Part shown: piece after piece, positions 1 through 5,357 of the stretch
Layout of the letters: every line of letters starts with the position of its first letter
Numbering within the stretch: position 1 is the first letter of the stretch
Source of the DNA: Thermodesulfobacteriota bacterium
GTDB lineage: Bacteria > Desulfobacterota > Dissulfuribacteria > Dissulfuribacterales > UBA3076
DNA: 5,357 nucleotides
Direction of reading: 5' to 3'
Assembly (NCBI GenBank): GCA_003645605.1
Contig: QNAY01000115.1
Coordinates: forward strand, 1 to 5,357
The notes under the pieces: model-generated
What the model saw: only the letters and a program-made list of their open reading frames with translations
The model's database searches: none
Told to the model about the DNA's origin: nothing
Translations under genes and position numbers: made by a program

Positions 1-1193
1 CCTGAAAGGATGGCATAATCTCTCTGCGTGGCCTTGATGAGTATGGCATTGTTGACTTCGTCGGCAATGATTTCCACCTCTCCGGCCAACTCCCCGGTAT
101 GTGACACGGCTTTCTCTTTTGCGGGCTTTTTTTCCCTTTCCACAAGGACCTCTTTCTTGCCTTTGCGCTCTGATGGCTTTCCGCCATAAAGCTGCCGGAG
201 GATGTCGGCGATATCTGCAGCCTTGCCGTTCTGGACAAAGTATACATAGACCTGAGTTCCCTTCGCTGATATCTCCTGATCCAGTTGGGTCACCCAGTGG
301 CCTACCACATCCAGGACTTCCTCCCACTTGGTCACCACAAGTAATGCGTTGATGGTCTTTAAAGGCATGATCTGGAGACCGCCAGGATCAATACCCGGCT
401 TTATATAAAGCCCCTTTGTCTTGAATATCTTATCAAGGTCTTTCGATAGATCATCCACATCGGTATGCTCCAAAGTATAGAAACGCCAATGTATATCCTT
501 AAAAAGATCTGTGTCCATTAAAGCCAATATTTTGGACAACTTGGCCACATTTTCTGCAGTATCCACCAAGATAACGGCATTGGAGCTTGGCTCGGCCACA
601 ATGACCGCCCCGGGTGAGATAAAATTCCTAAGATTTGCGATTACATGGGCTGCCGAAAGATACTGGAGCTGAAAGACACTGATTACGTCTCCCGGACAGG
701 GGACCTGTTCTCCGACATTTACCACTTCTGACCCTGTTCTGGCACTGCTGGCCTTCCGTACCACCTTATAGAGATCCTGGTCGCCGCGGGTTATAGCCAA
801 GCCGTGTATCTGCAATATGGAATTAAAGAGATCAAGGAATTCACTCTTGGTATATCTGCCTTTGATATTGAGTGAAATTGTCCCCTTAATGGCAGGATCT
901 ACAACATAGTTAAGCTCCAAAATGCGCCCCAGGACCTGATCCAAGACAGGATATATATCCATATTATCCAAAGTAATGTCCATTTGACGACGTTCATCTG
1001 CTTTGGCTCCGGAAAAGGGAGACTTTACTACAACCGCATTAGAATCAGGCAAGGCATTTTCACCTTCGTCTGACTGGGTCTCCTGCGTGATGGCATCCTG
1101 GGCAAACGCCAAGCCCTGAATGGATCCCAAAAAACATATGACAACCAAGCCCCAGACTATCCATTTCCGATCTTGCATTCTCATCTTGACCAT
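1..1193 (-). CDS. gspD: Type II secretion system secretin GspD, N-terminal part (3' end beyond left edge)
   Basis: The product is the subunit of the multimeric outer-membrane channel through which folded T2SS substrates leave the periplasm. About 397 residues are visible and the frame is open to the left edge. Residues 11-31 form a Sec signal peptide (hydrophobic core WIVWGLVVICFLG, likely cleavage LAFA|QD). Next comes a secretin N0 domain at about 71-150 (VVDPAIKGTISLNIKGRYT, then FLDLFNSILQIHGLAI). N1 lies at about 169-228 (VFQLQYLSAAHVIANLRNFI, EPSSNAVILVD), N2 at about 234-305 (INALLVVTKWEEVLDVVGHW) and N3 from about 313 (ADILRQLYGG, then EVEIIADEVNNAILIKAT). The beta-barrel secretin domain and S-domain must lie beyond the edge. 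N3 carries a Lys/Glu-rich insertion at about 341-361. The start is uncertain: ATG 1193 has AAGGGA only 1-2 bases upstream, whereas the in-frame ATG at 1184 sits about 10 bases from it and may be the true start. A type IV pilus PilQ is less likely because the four-domain periplasmic layout and the neighbours are those of GspD. Confidence 0.93.
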   Translation of the reverse strand, partial: MVKMRMQDRKWIVWGLVVICFLGSIQGLAFAQDAITQETQSDEGENALPDSNAVVVKSPFSGAKADERRQMDITLDNMDIYPVLDQVLGRILELNYVVDPAIKGTISLNIKGRYTKSEFLDLFNSILQIHGLAITRGDQDLYKVVRKASSARTGSEVVNVGEQVPCPGDVISVFQLQYLSAAHVIANLRNFISPGAVIVAEPSSNAVILVDTAENVAKLSKILALMDTDLFKDIHWRFYTLEHTDVDDLSKDLDKIFKTKGLYIKPGIDPGGLQIMPLKTINALLVVTKWEEVLDVVGHWVTQLDQEISAKGTQVYVYFVQNGKAADIADILRQLYGGKPSERKGKKEVLVEREKKPAKEKAVSHTGELAGEVEIIADEVNNAILIKATQRDYAILS

Positions 1194-1198
1194 ATCCC

Positions 1199-1762
1199 TT
1201 AAACCGCTTTCATAAAAAGAGCTTCCACTTCAAGGTTGACCCTAAGATGTGGATTCCGCCCTTTTACCTTGACCGCACTAATACTCTGTATTCGAAATAC
1301 CCTACGATCATCGTCTAATAATTTCAAAAACTTGACCAGCTTCCTAATATTTGTCTTAGCACTAAAAGTAGCTACAGCTAGTTGATAACCTCTCCATTTG
1401 CTAATCCGGCCTGTTTTATAAGTAATTACCTGGAAGTCAGCTTCAGAGGCCATTTTGAGCAAAATATCTTGTAAATTGGATGCTACAAGCTGGGGAGTAT
1501 CCCCTGGCATAAGCCCCTTTACAGCAGTCGCGAGCCTCTGCTCCGACTGCGTAACGCGTTGGTCTACACCACGATGGCGTTTGATGTCCCGCTTCAAACG
1601 CCCAATTTTCGTCTCCAGGGTCTCAAGCCTGCTATCTAACTTCTCGATTTTGCCGGACAGCGGGACCCATACCAGGCTGTACCAGAGTATAAGCCCTATT
1701 ACCAATAAACCATAACGTAATAAGGGACTTCTTTTACTGGATAGCTGACGACTAATTCCCAC
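1199..1762 (-). CDS. gspM: Type II secretion inner-membrane platform protein GspM (PilO-like)
   Basis: The 187-residue product is a bitopic inner-membrane protein of the T2SS assembly platform. The family pairs with GspL and helps couple the cytoplasmic ATPase to pseudopilus assembly. The sequence shows a short basic cytoplasmic N-terminus (SSKRS), one membrane segment at about 14-35 (LLVIGLILWYSLVWVPL) and a charged heptad-like coiled coil at about 36-85 (KIEKLDSRLETLETKIGRLK). A C-terminal alpha/beta region at about 95-185 fits the ferredoxin-like fold of the GspM/PilO families. The length is typical of the family. The start is a GTG at 1762, chosen because a near-perfect Shine-Dalgarno AGGAGG lies 8 bases upstream. 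It overlaps the end of gspL by 11 bp. The stop TAA lies 5 bases before the first possible gspD start. Primary sequence conservation in this family is poor, so the name rests largely on topology, length and position after gspL. Confidence 0.88.
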   Translation of the reverse strand: MGISRQLSSKRSPLLRYGLLVIGLILWYSLVWVPLSGKIEKLDSRLETLETKIGRLKRDIKRHRGVDQRVTQSEQRLATAVKGLMPGDTPQLVASNLQDILLKMASEADFQVITYKTGRISKWRGYQLAVATFSAKTNIRKLVKFLKLLDDDRRVFRIQSISAVKVKGRNPHLRVNLEVEALFMKAV

Positions 1763-3125
1763 TAGTCGCCCCTCCTTTTCCGCTGACCAGCTTCATCTCC
1801 ACTGTAAAACGTTCCCTTTGCTGCCTGTCCTTTGTGACAGGAGATATGAGTTTGACCTCTGAGAAAAGAGGACTCTGACGCCATTGTCCCATGGTCTTTA
1901 CTGCTGAACCACCCTCGGCTGTAACCTTTAGCTTACCTTTTTTAATATTGAAATTTTTTATCCAGGTCTGTGGGGGCGTAAGCTCGGCTATAGCCTTTAA
2001 GACCTTCAGCTCAGAGGGCCTTTCAACCCTGAAATCTCTCAGGTCCTTGAGCTGATTTTCAACTTGTTCCAACTGCTTCTGGGTATTCAGCATGGGTGAC
2101 AGACGTTCTTGTAGATCCTCAACCTCCTGTTCCATCTTGTGAATAGAGTGAACACGCTGTTGTAACTGTAAACCCTGAAAACCTGTGACCAATATAATTG
2201 CCGCAGCGGCAGCCCCAACCACAAATTGATACGGTTTTATACTCAAACGGAAAGGTTTACGACGGATACCTTCCTGGAAAAAAATTGAAGGATAAGAACT
2301 TAGTCCCAGTGAAGCAGCGCATAACCCCCAGGTGACTTTGCCCTCCTGTCCACAAATATTCGAGAGGTCCTTTATGACATTACATGGATCTCTGGGGGGA
2401 GGATCCAGAATTGCTGCATCTGAACATCCCACTGCATAGACAGGGGCCATTGCGATCCTGGAGAAGGGAGAAGGGAGATGCTGAGCAAGCTTTTGCAGGC
2501 CCATCGAGACATCTTCTTTACCTGAAATTGATACGGAATGTGAGCCTTCCCATCCATAAATACCGTGAAGAGAAACACACCAGCCATCTCCCTGCCGGCC
2601 AAGACTGACGCAGGGAAGATGAGCTTCTGTACTGCTGCGCAACAGGATATCCAGCCCCAAAGTCGCGGGTGATATAGGCCCAAGCGATTTGCCATGGCCT
2701 GTCTCACGAGCAGCCCTGAGTATTGGATCCAGAAAACTTCTTGGGATATAGGCCAAAAGCACTACGGTCTCATCTCCACGCTTGAAGGCCCATTGATCAT
2801 AGTATATCTCATCCGGTTTCAGATGTATGTGAAGCCCTATGCCCATACGGACTGCATTTGCCGCCTCGTCCAGTTCCAACTGAGGAAAGCTTAACTCCCT
2901 CAAAAACAAATTCTTGCGAGGAATGGCCAGACATATTCTACGCCTTCGCGATGGACGAATAGCCTGAAGTACGCCTTTTACCTGTTCTGCCAAGGAACGC
3001 CCGGTATCATCAAACGTATAGGGCAGTTCAACAGAAGACCATTTACCAAGATGTTTCTTAAGACAGAAGACATCAAGCTTGGACTCGTCCAGATAAATAC
3101 CTGTTATTTCCCGTTCTCTGACCAC
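1752..3125 (-). CDS. gspL: Type II secretion inner-membrane platform protein GspL
   Basis: The 457-residue product is the platform protein that, in the known systems, recruits the ATPase GspE to the inner membrane and partners GspM. The cytoplasmic part (about 1-290) looks like the actin-like PilM-type fold: an opening strand EITGIYLDESKLDVF, then LAIPRKNLFLRELSFPQLEL and a IHLKPDEIYYDQW stretch typical of GspL. A single membrane segment lies at about 300-319 (FVVGAAAAAIILVTGF). A coiled coil follows at about 320-366, and then a periplasmic PilN-like domain at about 367-447 (KVLKAIAELTPPQTWIKNF). I set the start at GTG 3125: AAAGG sits 6 bases upstream, and the GspL homology begins right there. 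The frame stays open upstream to an ATG at 3248, but those 41 extra residues overlie the gspK 3' end and do not look like GspL. With the GTG start the overlap with gspK is 22 bp. The domain order amounts to a natural fusion of PilM-like and PilN-like parts, as is normal for GspL. Confidence 0.92.
   Translation of the reverse strand: MVREREITGIYLDESKLDVFCLKKHLGKWSSVELPYTFDDTGRSLAEQVKGVLQAIRPSRRRRICLAIPRKNLFLRELSFPQLELDEAANAVRMGIGLHIHLKPDEIYYDQWAFKRGDETVVLLAYIPRSFLDPILRAARETGHGKSLGPISPATLGLDILLRSSTEAHLPCVSLGRQGDGWCVSLHGIYGWEGSHSVSISGKEDVSMGLQKLAQHLPSPFSRIAMAPVYAVGCSDAAILDPPPRDPCNVIKDLSNICGQEGKVTWGLCAASLGLSSYPSIFFQEGIRRKPFRLSIKPYQFVVGAAAAAIILVTGFQGLQLQQRVHSIHKMEQEVEDLQERLSPMLNTQKQLEQVENQLKDLRDFRVERPSELKVLKAIAELTPPQTWIKNFNIKKGKLKVTAEGGSAVKTMGQWRQSPLFSEVKLISPVTKDRQQRERFTVEMKLVSGKGGATSGN
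1771..1776 (-). promoter_or_regulatory. Ribosome binding site of gspM (AGGAGG)
   Basis: AGGAGG on the minus strand lies 8 bases before the GTG at 1762. It is the strongest Shine-Dalgarno match in the window and decides the gspM start. It lies inside the last codons of gspL (encoding KGGA), so gspM has its own initiation signal as well as coupling to gspL. Confidence 0.85.
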
Positions 3126-3991
3126 CTTGAGCCTTTGCTTCCCAGAGTAATTGCCTCGGTCCAATGCTTGATCTCGGACCCCTCTGTCCCAGACTGAGGA
3201 TTCCAGTAAACCTGATATATACGGCTGCCAAACCAAACCCTGAGACACACTACCTCACGGGTTGATGTAGTGTTATCACCAAGTTCGGCACTTAGAATTT
3301 CCTCAAGAGGTAAAGGTGCACATTCCGTGCTTACATCGCCGGATTTGTTGTAAACTGTGAATAAATCCCAAAGACCGCCCTGCCACACGACCTCGCTATC
3401 TTCTTCCTCCTGGGATGACCAGCTAATAGGCCCGTAAAACGCCTCCTGACCAACACCATTTACCAAAAGCAGTTCCTCCAATAAATGAAATGGACCATTA
3501 GCAGGATAGTATCGCGGAGACCTGTCCTGGTATACATCATCCTCTGCCCCGTTCAGCCTCACCAGCTTATCAGAATCTTTCCAATCCAAAATACCATCCA
3601 CCATAGTATCTGCAGCCTCAAGCTCCTCATCCCCTAGAATTGCCCTCACTACATCCCTGATCTGATCCTCCGAGCTGTTATTAAGATCGAGCTTTCCATT
3701 CTCATCTTCCAGAGTAAAACAGGCCTCTCTGCCTCCAAATTTCACTTTATACACACTCCCATCTGCGAAAAGACCATCCTCTTCTTCTTCCCTATCGGTT
3801 CCAGGAGGAAACAGCTTGCTCTCTGCAAGAAGCAGTAAAGACCTCGCAGCCTCTCGGCCCTGCAGGGCATCCCAGGCATATTGTCCCAAATTCCTGCGAA
3901 TTCTGGCCTCAACCGCATAGAAACCGCCGACCAGTGTAAGCAGGGTCAATACCCACAGGACCAATACAAGAACCGTACCTTTCTGTCCCAT
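3104..3991 (-). CDS. gspK: Type II secretion minor pseudopilin GspK
   Basis: The 295-residue product is the large minor pseudopilin that in known systems caps the pseudopilus tip together with GspI and GspJ. It has a 5-residue leader (MGQKG), then the hydrophobic helix TVLVLVLWVLTLLTLVGG. The Glu usually found at +5 of the mature pseudopilin is absent (position +5 is Val), which is the rule for GspK. Other GspK hallmarks are LEDENGKLDLN at about 94-104, VDGILDWKDSD at about 131-141, NGAEDDVY at about 147-154 and the helical HLLEELLLVNGVG at about 169-181. An acidic run (EEEED) lies near residue 70. It should be processed by the prepilin peptidase, which is not in this window. The start is ATG 3991, sharing one base with the gspJ stop (TGATG). 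An adjacent GTG at 3994 would give a 4-bp GTGA overlap and one more residue; the two cannot be separated from sequence. No clear Shine-Dalgarno is seen, so re-initiation after gspJ is likely. Confidence 0.94.
   Translation of the reverse strand: MGQKGTVLVLVLWVLTLLTLVGGFYAVEARIRRNLGQYAWDALQGREAARSLLLLAESKLFPPGTDREEEEDGLFADGSVYKVKFGGREACFTLEDENGKLDLNNSSEDQIRDVVRAILGDEELEAADTMVDGILDWKDSDKLVRLNGAEDDVYQDRSPRYYPANGPFHLLEELLLVNGVGQEAFYGPISWSSQEEEDSEVVWQGGLWDLFTVYNKSGDVSTECAPLPLEEILSAELGDNTTSTREVVCLRVWFGSRIYQVYWNPQSGTEGSEIKHWTEAITLGSKGSRWSENGK
3132..3136 (-). promoter_or_regulatory. Ribosome binding site of gspL (AAAGG)
   Basis: AAAGG lies 6 bases before the GTG at 3125, within the 3' end of gspK. 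It supports the GTG start of gspL over the upstream ATG at 3248, together with the point at which GspL-like sequence begins. Confidence 0.65.
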
Positions 3992-4689
3992 CACTCTGCG
4001 CTTACCAGAATAAAAGGATCTGTATAGAAAATCCGCCAGGTGGTTGCAGGCTCCTCGCCATCATCGGAAAAAGCCAGGCCCATGGCCACTGCCTCGGGCA
4101 CCTTACCCTTTTTATTCCAACCATCCTGCCAATCCTCAGGGGCGGATTCATCCTGCGATGTACTCTGAGATGTATCATGATATGTAAAGACCAAAGAATC
4201 TATCCCATTTACAATCGAAACGCCCCAGCCCTGTTCCGTCAGGTCCTCTTTATCTTCCGGATCTATTTTGTCAGGAAGGACCTCTTTCAGGTCTTCAAGC
4301 CTTGTAATGACCTTTTGAGCATAGATAAATTTTTTCCCTCTTTCATCAAAACGATAAACCACCTTGAAAAGACCGCCTGCCTGAGAACCCAGTGGCACGT
4401 GGGTAGTCACAAATGAGACCTCGCTCTCTTCTCCATGAAACTCAGAAAAATCCTTGAGATCAGATCCATCCTTCCTCACCACAGCCCTGAGTTGTCTGCC
4501 CAAAAGCCCTTCAATAGCGGATACAACTATTAGACGTTCGTTGATCTCTTTTCCCCTGCTGTAGGCCCTCAGTCCTGTACGAACAGACATGGAAAGAATA
4601 AGGACCAAAACAGCAATAAGAGAGACGGAAATCAAGAGTTCAAGGAGTGTGAAACCTGATGAGGATTTGGTGACTGATTTTTCCCTCAT
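3991..4689 (-). CDS. gspJ: Type II secretion minor pseudopilin GspJ
   Basis: The 232-residue product is a minor pseudopilin of the T2SS pseudopilus tip. It has a 12-residue leader ending in Gly12, followed by the class III signal motif G|FTLLELLIS with Phe at +1 and Glu at +5 of the mature protein, and a hydrophobic helix to about residue 33. The periplasmic part contains the GspJ-type beta region (ESEVSFVTTHVP at about 87-98, then GGLFKVVYRFDE) and ends in a stretch typical of this family (VPEAVAMGLAFSDDGEE, then WRIFYTDPF). A Ser/Gln/Asp-rich loop (DTSQSTSQDESAPEDW) at about residue 171 looks flexible. The ATG start overlaps the gspI stop as ATGA, and a weak GAGAAG lies just upstream. In known systems GspJ binds GspI and GspK; its place between those two genes agrees with that. 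A type IV minor pilin such as PilW is a possible alternative in isolation but not in this context. Confidence 0.93.
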   Translation of the reverse strand: MREKSVTKSSSGFTLLELLISVSLIAVLVLILSMSVRTGLRAYSRGKEINERLIVVSAIEGLLGRQLRAVVRKDGSDLKDFSEFHGEESEVSFVTTHVPLGSQAGGLFKVVYRFDERGKKFIYAQKVITRLEDLKEVLPDKIDPEDKEDLTEQGWGVSIVNGIDSLVFTYHDTSQSTSQDESAPEDWQDGWNKKGKVPEAVAMGLAFSDDGEEPATTWRIFYTDPFILVSAE

Positions 4690-5117
4690 ATCTTCTCTGC
4701 GGGTATCCAGCCAATCAATACAAAGGGATGAGCATTATATGGAGGTTGTATGGTAAGAACAAGCTCCTTAAGCTCAGGGATTTCAATCTCTTTCTCTTCT
4801 TGGTCCTGGGGCGTTATCTCCAAAACCAGGTCCCGAACCTCTACCTTATAGCTCCACCCAGGATGGTCTTCTACCTCCTCCTCAATTGAAGACAGGGGTT
4901 CAAGCTCATGGGATAATCCATAAAGCACAGACTCTGCTATATACGCTGCCTCTCTGGCCATATCGCCCCTAAATGCCTGCCTGTGGCCCTGTGCAAAGCC
5001 CGAAAGCAACACTCCAAGCGAAATACCCATTATTGCCGTAGCAACCAGGACCTCTATGAGGGTGAAACCTGATGAAAAATTGGTGATTTGGTGATTTGGT
5101 GATTTGGTGATTGTCAT
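4686..5117 (-). CDS. gspI: Type II secretion minor pseudopilin GspI, with an octamer repeat in its leader
   Basis: The 143-residue product is a minor pseudopilin that in known systems starts assembly of the pseudopilus tip with GspJ and GspK. The leader is 17 residues long and ends in Gly17. The class III signal motif is G|FTLIEVLVATAIMGIS, with Phe at +1 and Glu at +5 (residue 22). The mature part of about 126 residues has a membrane helix and then a small acidic periplasmic domain (PGWSYKVEVRDLVLEI, and a C-terminal GWIPAEKI). The start is ATG 5117, which overlaps the gspH stop as ATGA and has GGAG about 11 bases upstream. The frame remains open 25 codons further up to 5192, but that part is a shadow of gspH. 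The leader is longer than usual because codons 2-13 are made almost wholly of four tandem copies of AATCACCA; this does not disturb the reading frame in the copy number seen here. Confidence 0.93.
   Translation of the reverse strand: MTITKSPNHQITNFSSGFTLIEVLVATAIMGISLGVLLSGFAQGHRQAFRGDMAREAAYIAESVLYGLSHELEPLSSIEEEVEDHPGWSYKVEVRDLVLEITPQDQEEKEIEIPELKELVLTIQPPYNAHPFVLIGWIPAEKI
5081..5112 (-). repeat. Tandem repeat, four perfect copies of AATCACCA in the gspI leader
   Basis: On the plus strand the unit reads TGGTGATT at 5081-5088, 5089-5096, 5097-5104 and 5105-5112, all identical. On the coding strand it begins at the third base of codon 2 of gspI and ends at the first base of codon 13. The unit is read in all three frames, giving the leader residues ITKSPNHQITN. 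Because 8 is not a multiple of 3, any change of one or two units would shift the frame before the pseudopilin cleavage site. Whether it varies in length cannot be told from one sequence. Confidence 0.95.
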
Positions 5118-5356
5118 GATGAAATGCGCTCCATGCGTATCAGCCCCAGGAACTTGTCTATCACTATCCGGTCCAGACGACCTCCTTCCCATTTGAGGTC
5201 AATTTCCCCACCGCTTGAACTTCCATCAGGATAGAAGGTCACTGCATGAACACCTGGTTCCACTTCCCCCACTCCCTCGCCTTCCACCTTTATAGACTCT
5301 GGGATGTTTTGCCGTTTAAGGCCTTCAACACAAAAGGTCCTGCTCTCTCCATCAAT
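5114..5356 (-). CDS. gspH: Minor pseudopilin GspH-like, C-terminal part (5' end beyond right edge)
   Basis: Eighty C-terminal codons and a TGA stop are visible, and the frame is open to the right edge. The N-terminal class III signal motif and membrane helix must lie outside the window. The visible part contains VTFYPDGSSSGGEIDL, matching the C-terminal beta region typical of GspH (FxPDGSSSGGxI), followed by a strand turn ending DKFLGLIRMERISS. The position directly upstream of gspI with a 4-bp ATGA overlap is where gspH sits in T2SS operons. In known systems GspH is a minor pseudopilin placed just beneath the GspI-J-K tip. A GspG major pseudopilin is less likely, since GspG C-termini are Gly/Asp-rich calcium-binding segments that are not seen here. 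The partial state is only a window effect; no frameshift is visible. Confidence 0.85.
   Translation of the reverse strand: MDGESRTFCVEGLKRQNIPESIKVEGEGVGEVEPGVHAVTFYPDGSSSGGEIDLKWEGGRLDRIVIDKFLGLIRMERISS
5129..5132 (-). promoter_or_regulatory. Probable ribosome binding site of gspI (GGAG)
   Basis: GGAG lies about 11 bases before the ATG at 5117, inside the last codons of gspH. The spacing is slightly long, so coupling through the ATGA overlap with gspH probably contributes to initiation. Confidence 0.5.
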
Positions 5357-5357
5357 A

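Noticed and set aside
101..352. Open frame of 83 codons on the plus strand
   Set aside because: It lies wholly antisense to gspD, and its Pro/Ser-rich product has no domain or membrane pattern. gspD shows clear secretin domains on the other strand.
1455..1715. Plus-strand open frame of 86 codons
   Set aside because: It is antisense to gspM, which has a strong ribosome binding site, a membrane segment and a coiled coil. The plus-strand product shows nothing recognisable.
2372..2707. Open frame of 111 codons on the minus strand in another frame
   Set aside because: It sits inside gspL, whose own frame gives a recognisable GspL protein across the same stretch.
4177..4416. Plus-strand open frame of 79 codons
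   Set aside because: It is antisense to the periplasmic part of gspJ, with no ribosome binding site or recognisable product.
5081..5112. CRISPR repeat or recombination attachment site
   Set aside because: The unit is 8 bp, is directly adjacent without spacers, and lies inside the gspI coding region, so it is a short tandem repeat only.
1..5357. Type IV pilus cluster (PilMNOPQ plus minor pilins) instead of a T2SS
   Set aside because: GspK hallmarks (DENGKLDLN, ILDWKDSD, NGAEDD), a fused PilM-PilN type protein as in GspL, and a secretin starting with N0-N1-N2-N3 all indicate a T2SS.

Overview
This window is part of a type II secretion system (T2SS, general secretion pathway) operon. All seven genes lie on the minus strand, so transcription runs from the right edge to the left edge. 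In that order they are: the 3' end of a gspH-like pseudopilin gene (cut by the right edge), gspI, gspJ, gspK, gspL, gspM, and the 5' two thirds or so of the secretin gene gspD (cut by the left edge). No RNA gene, insertion sequence, CRISPR array or plasmid/phage feature was seen, and no stretch longer than a few bases is non-coding.

The organism is a Gram-negative (diderm) bacterium, because the cluster encodes an outer-membrane secretin with a Sec signal peptide. The order G/H-I-J-K-L-M followed by a secretin, with intermediate base composition, suggests a member of Desulfobacterota (former Deltaproteobacteria) or a relative. That placement is an inference with low confidence, because the window holds no phylogenetic marker.

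The genes are packed for translational coupling. H/I and I/J overlap by 4 bp (ATGA). J/K overlap as GTGATG (1 or 4 bp), K/L by 22 bp and L/M by 11 bp, and M and D are separated by about 5 bp. No internal promoter or terminator is visible. GspH, I, J and K would form the tip of the periplasmic pseudopilus. GspL and GspM form the inner-membrane platform that links the pseudopilus to the cytoplasmic ATPase GspE. GspD forms the outer-membrane channel. GspE, GspF and GspG are expected beyond the right edge but cannot be seen.

The cluster is mostly a conventional T2SS, and I do not see a new type of system. Two points deserve a second look. First, gspI carries a perfect four-copy 8-bp tandem repeat (AATCACCA) directly after its start codon, where gain or loss of one unit would put the gene out of frame. 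Second, gspD follows gspM directly, so the gspC gene, which encodes the usual bridge between platform and secretin, is not in its common place next to gspD.
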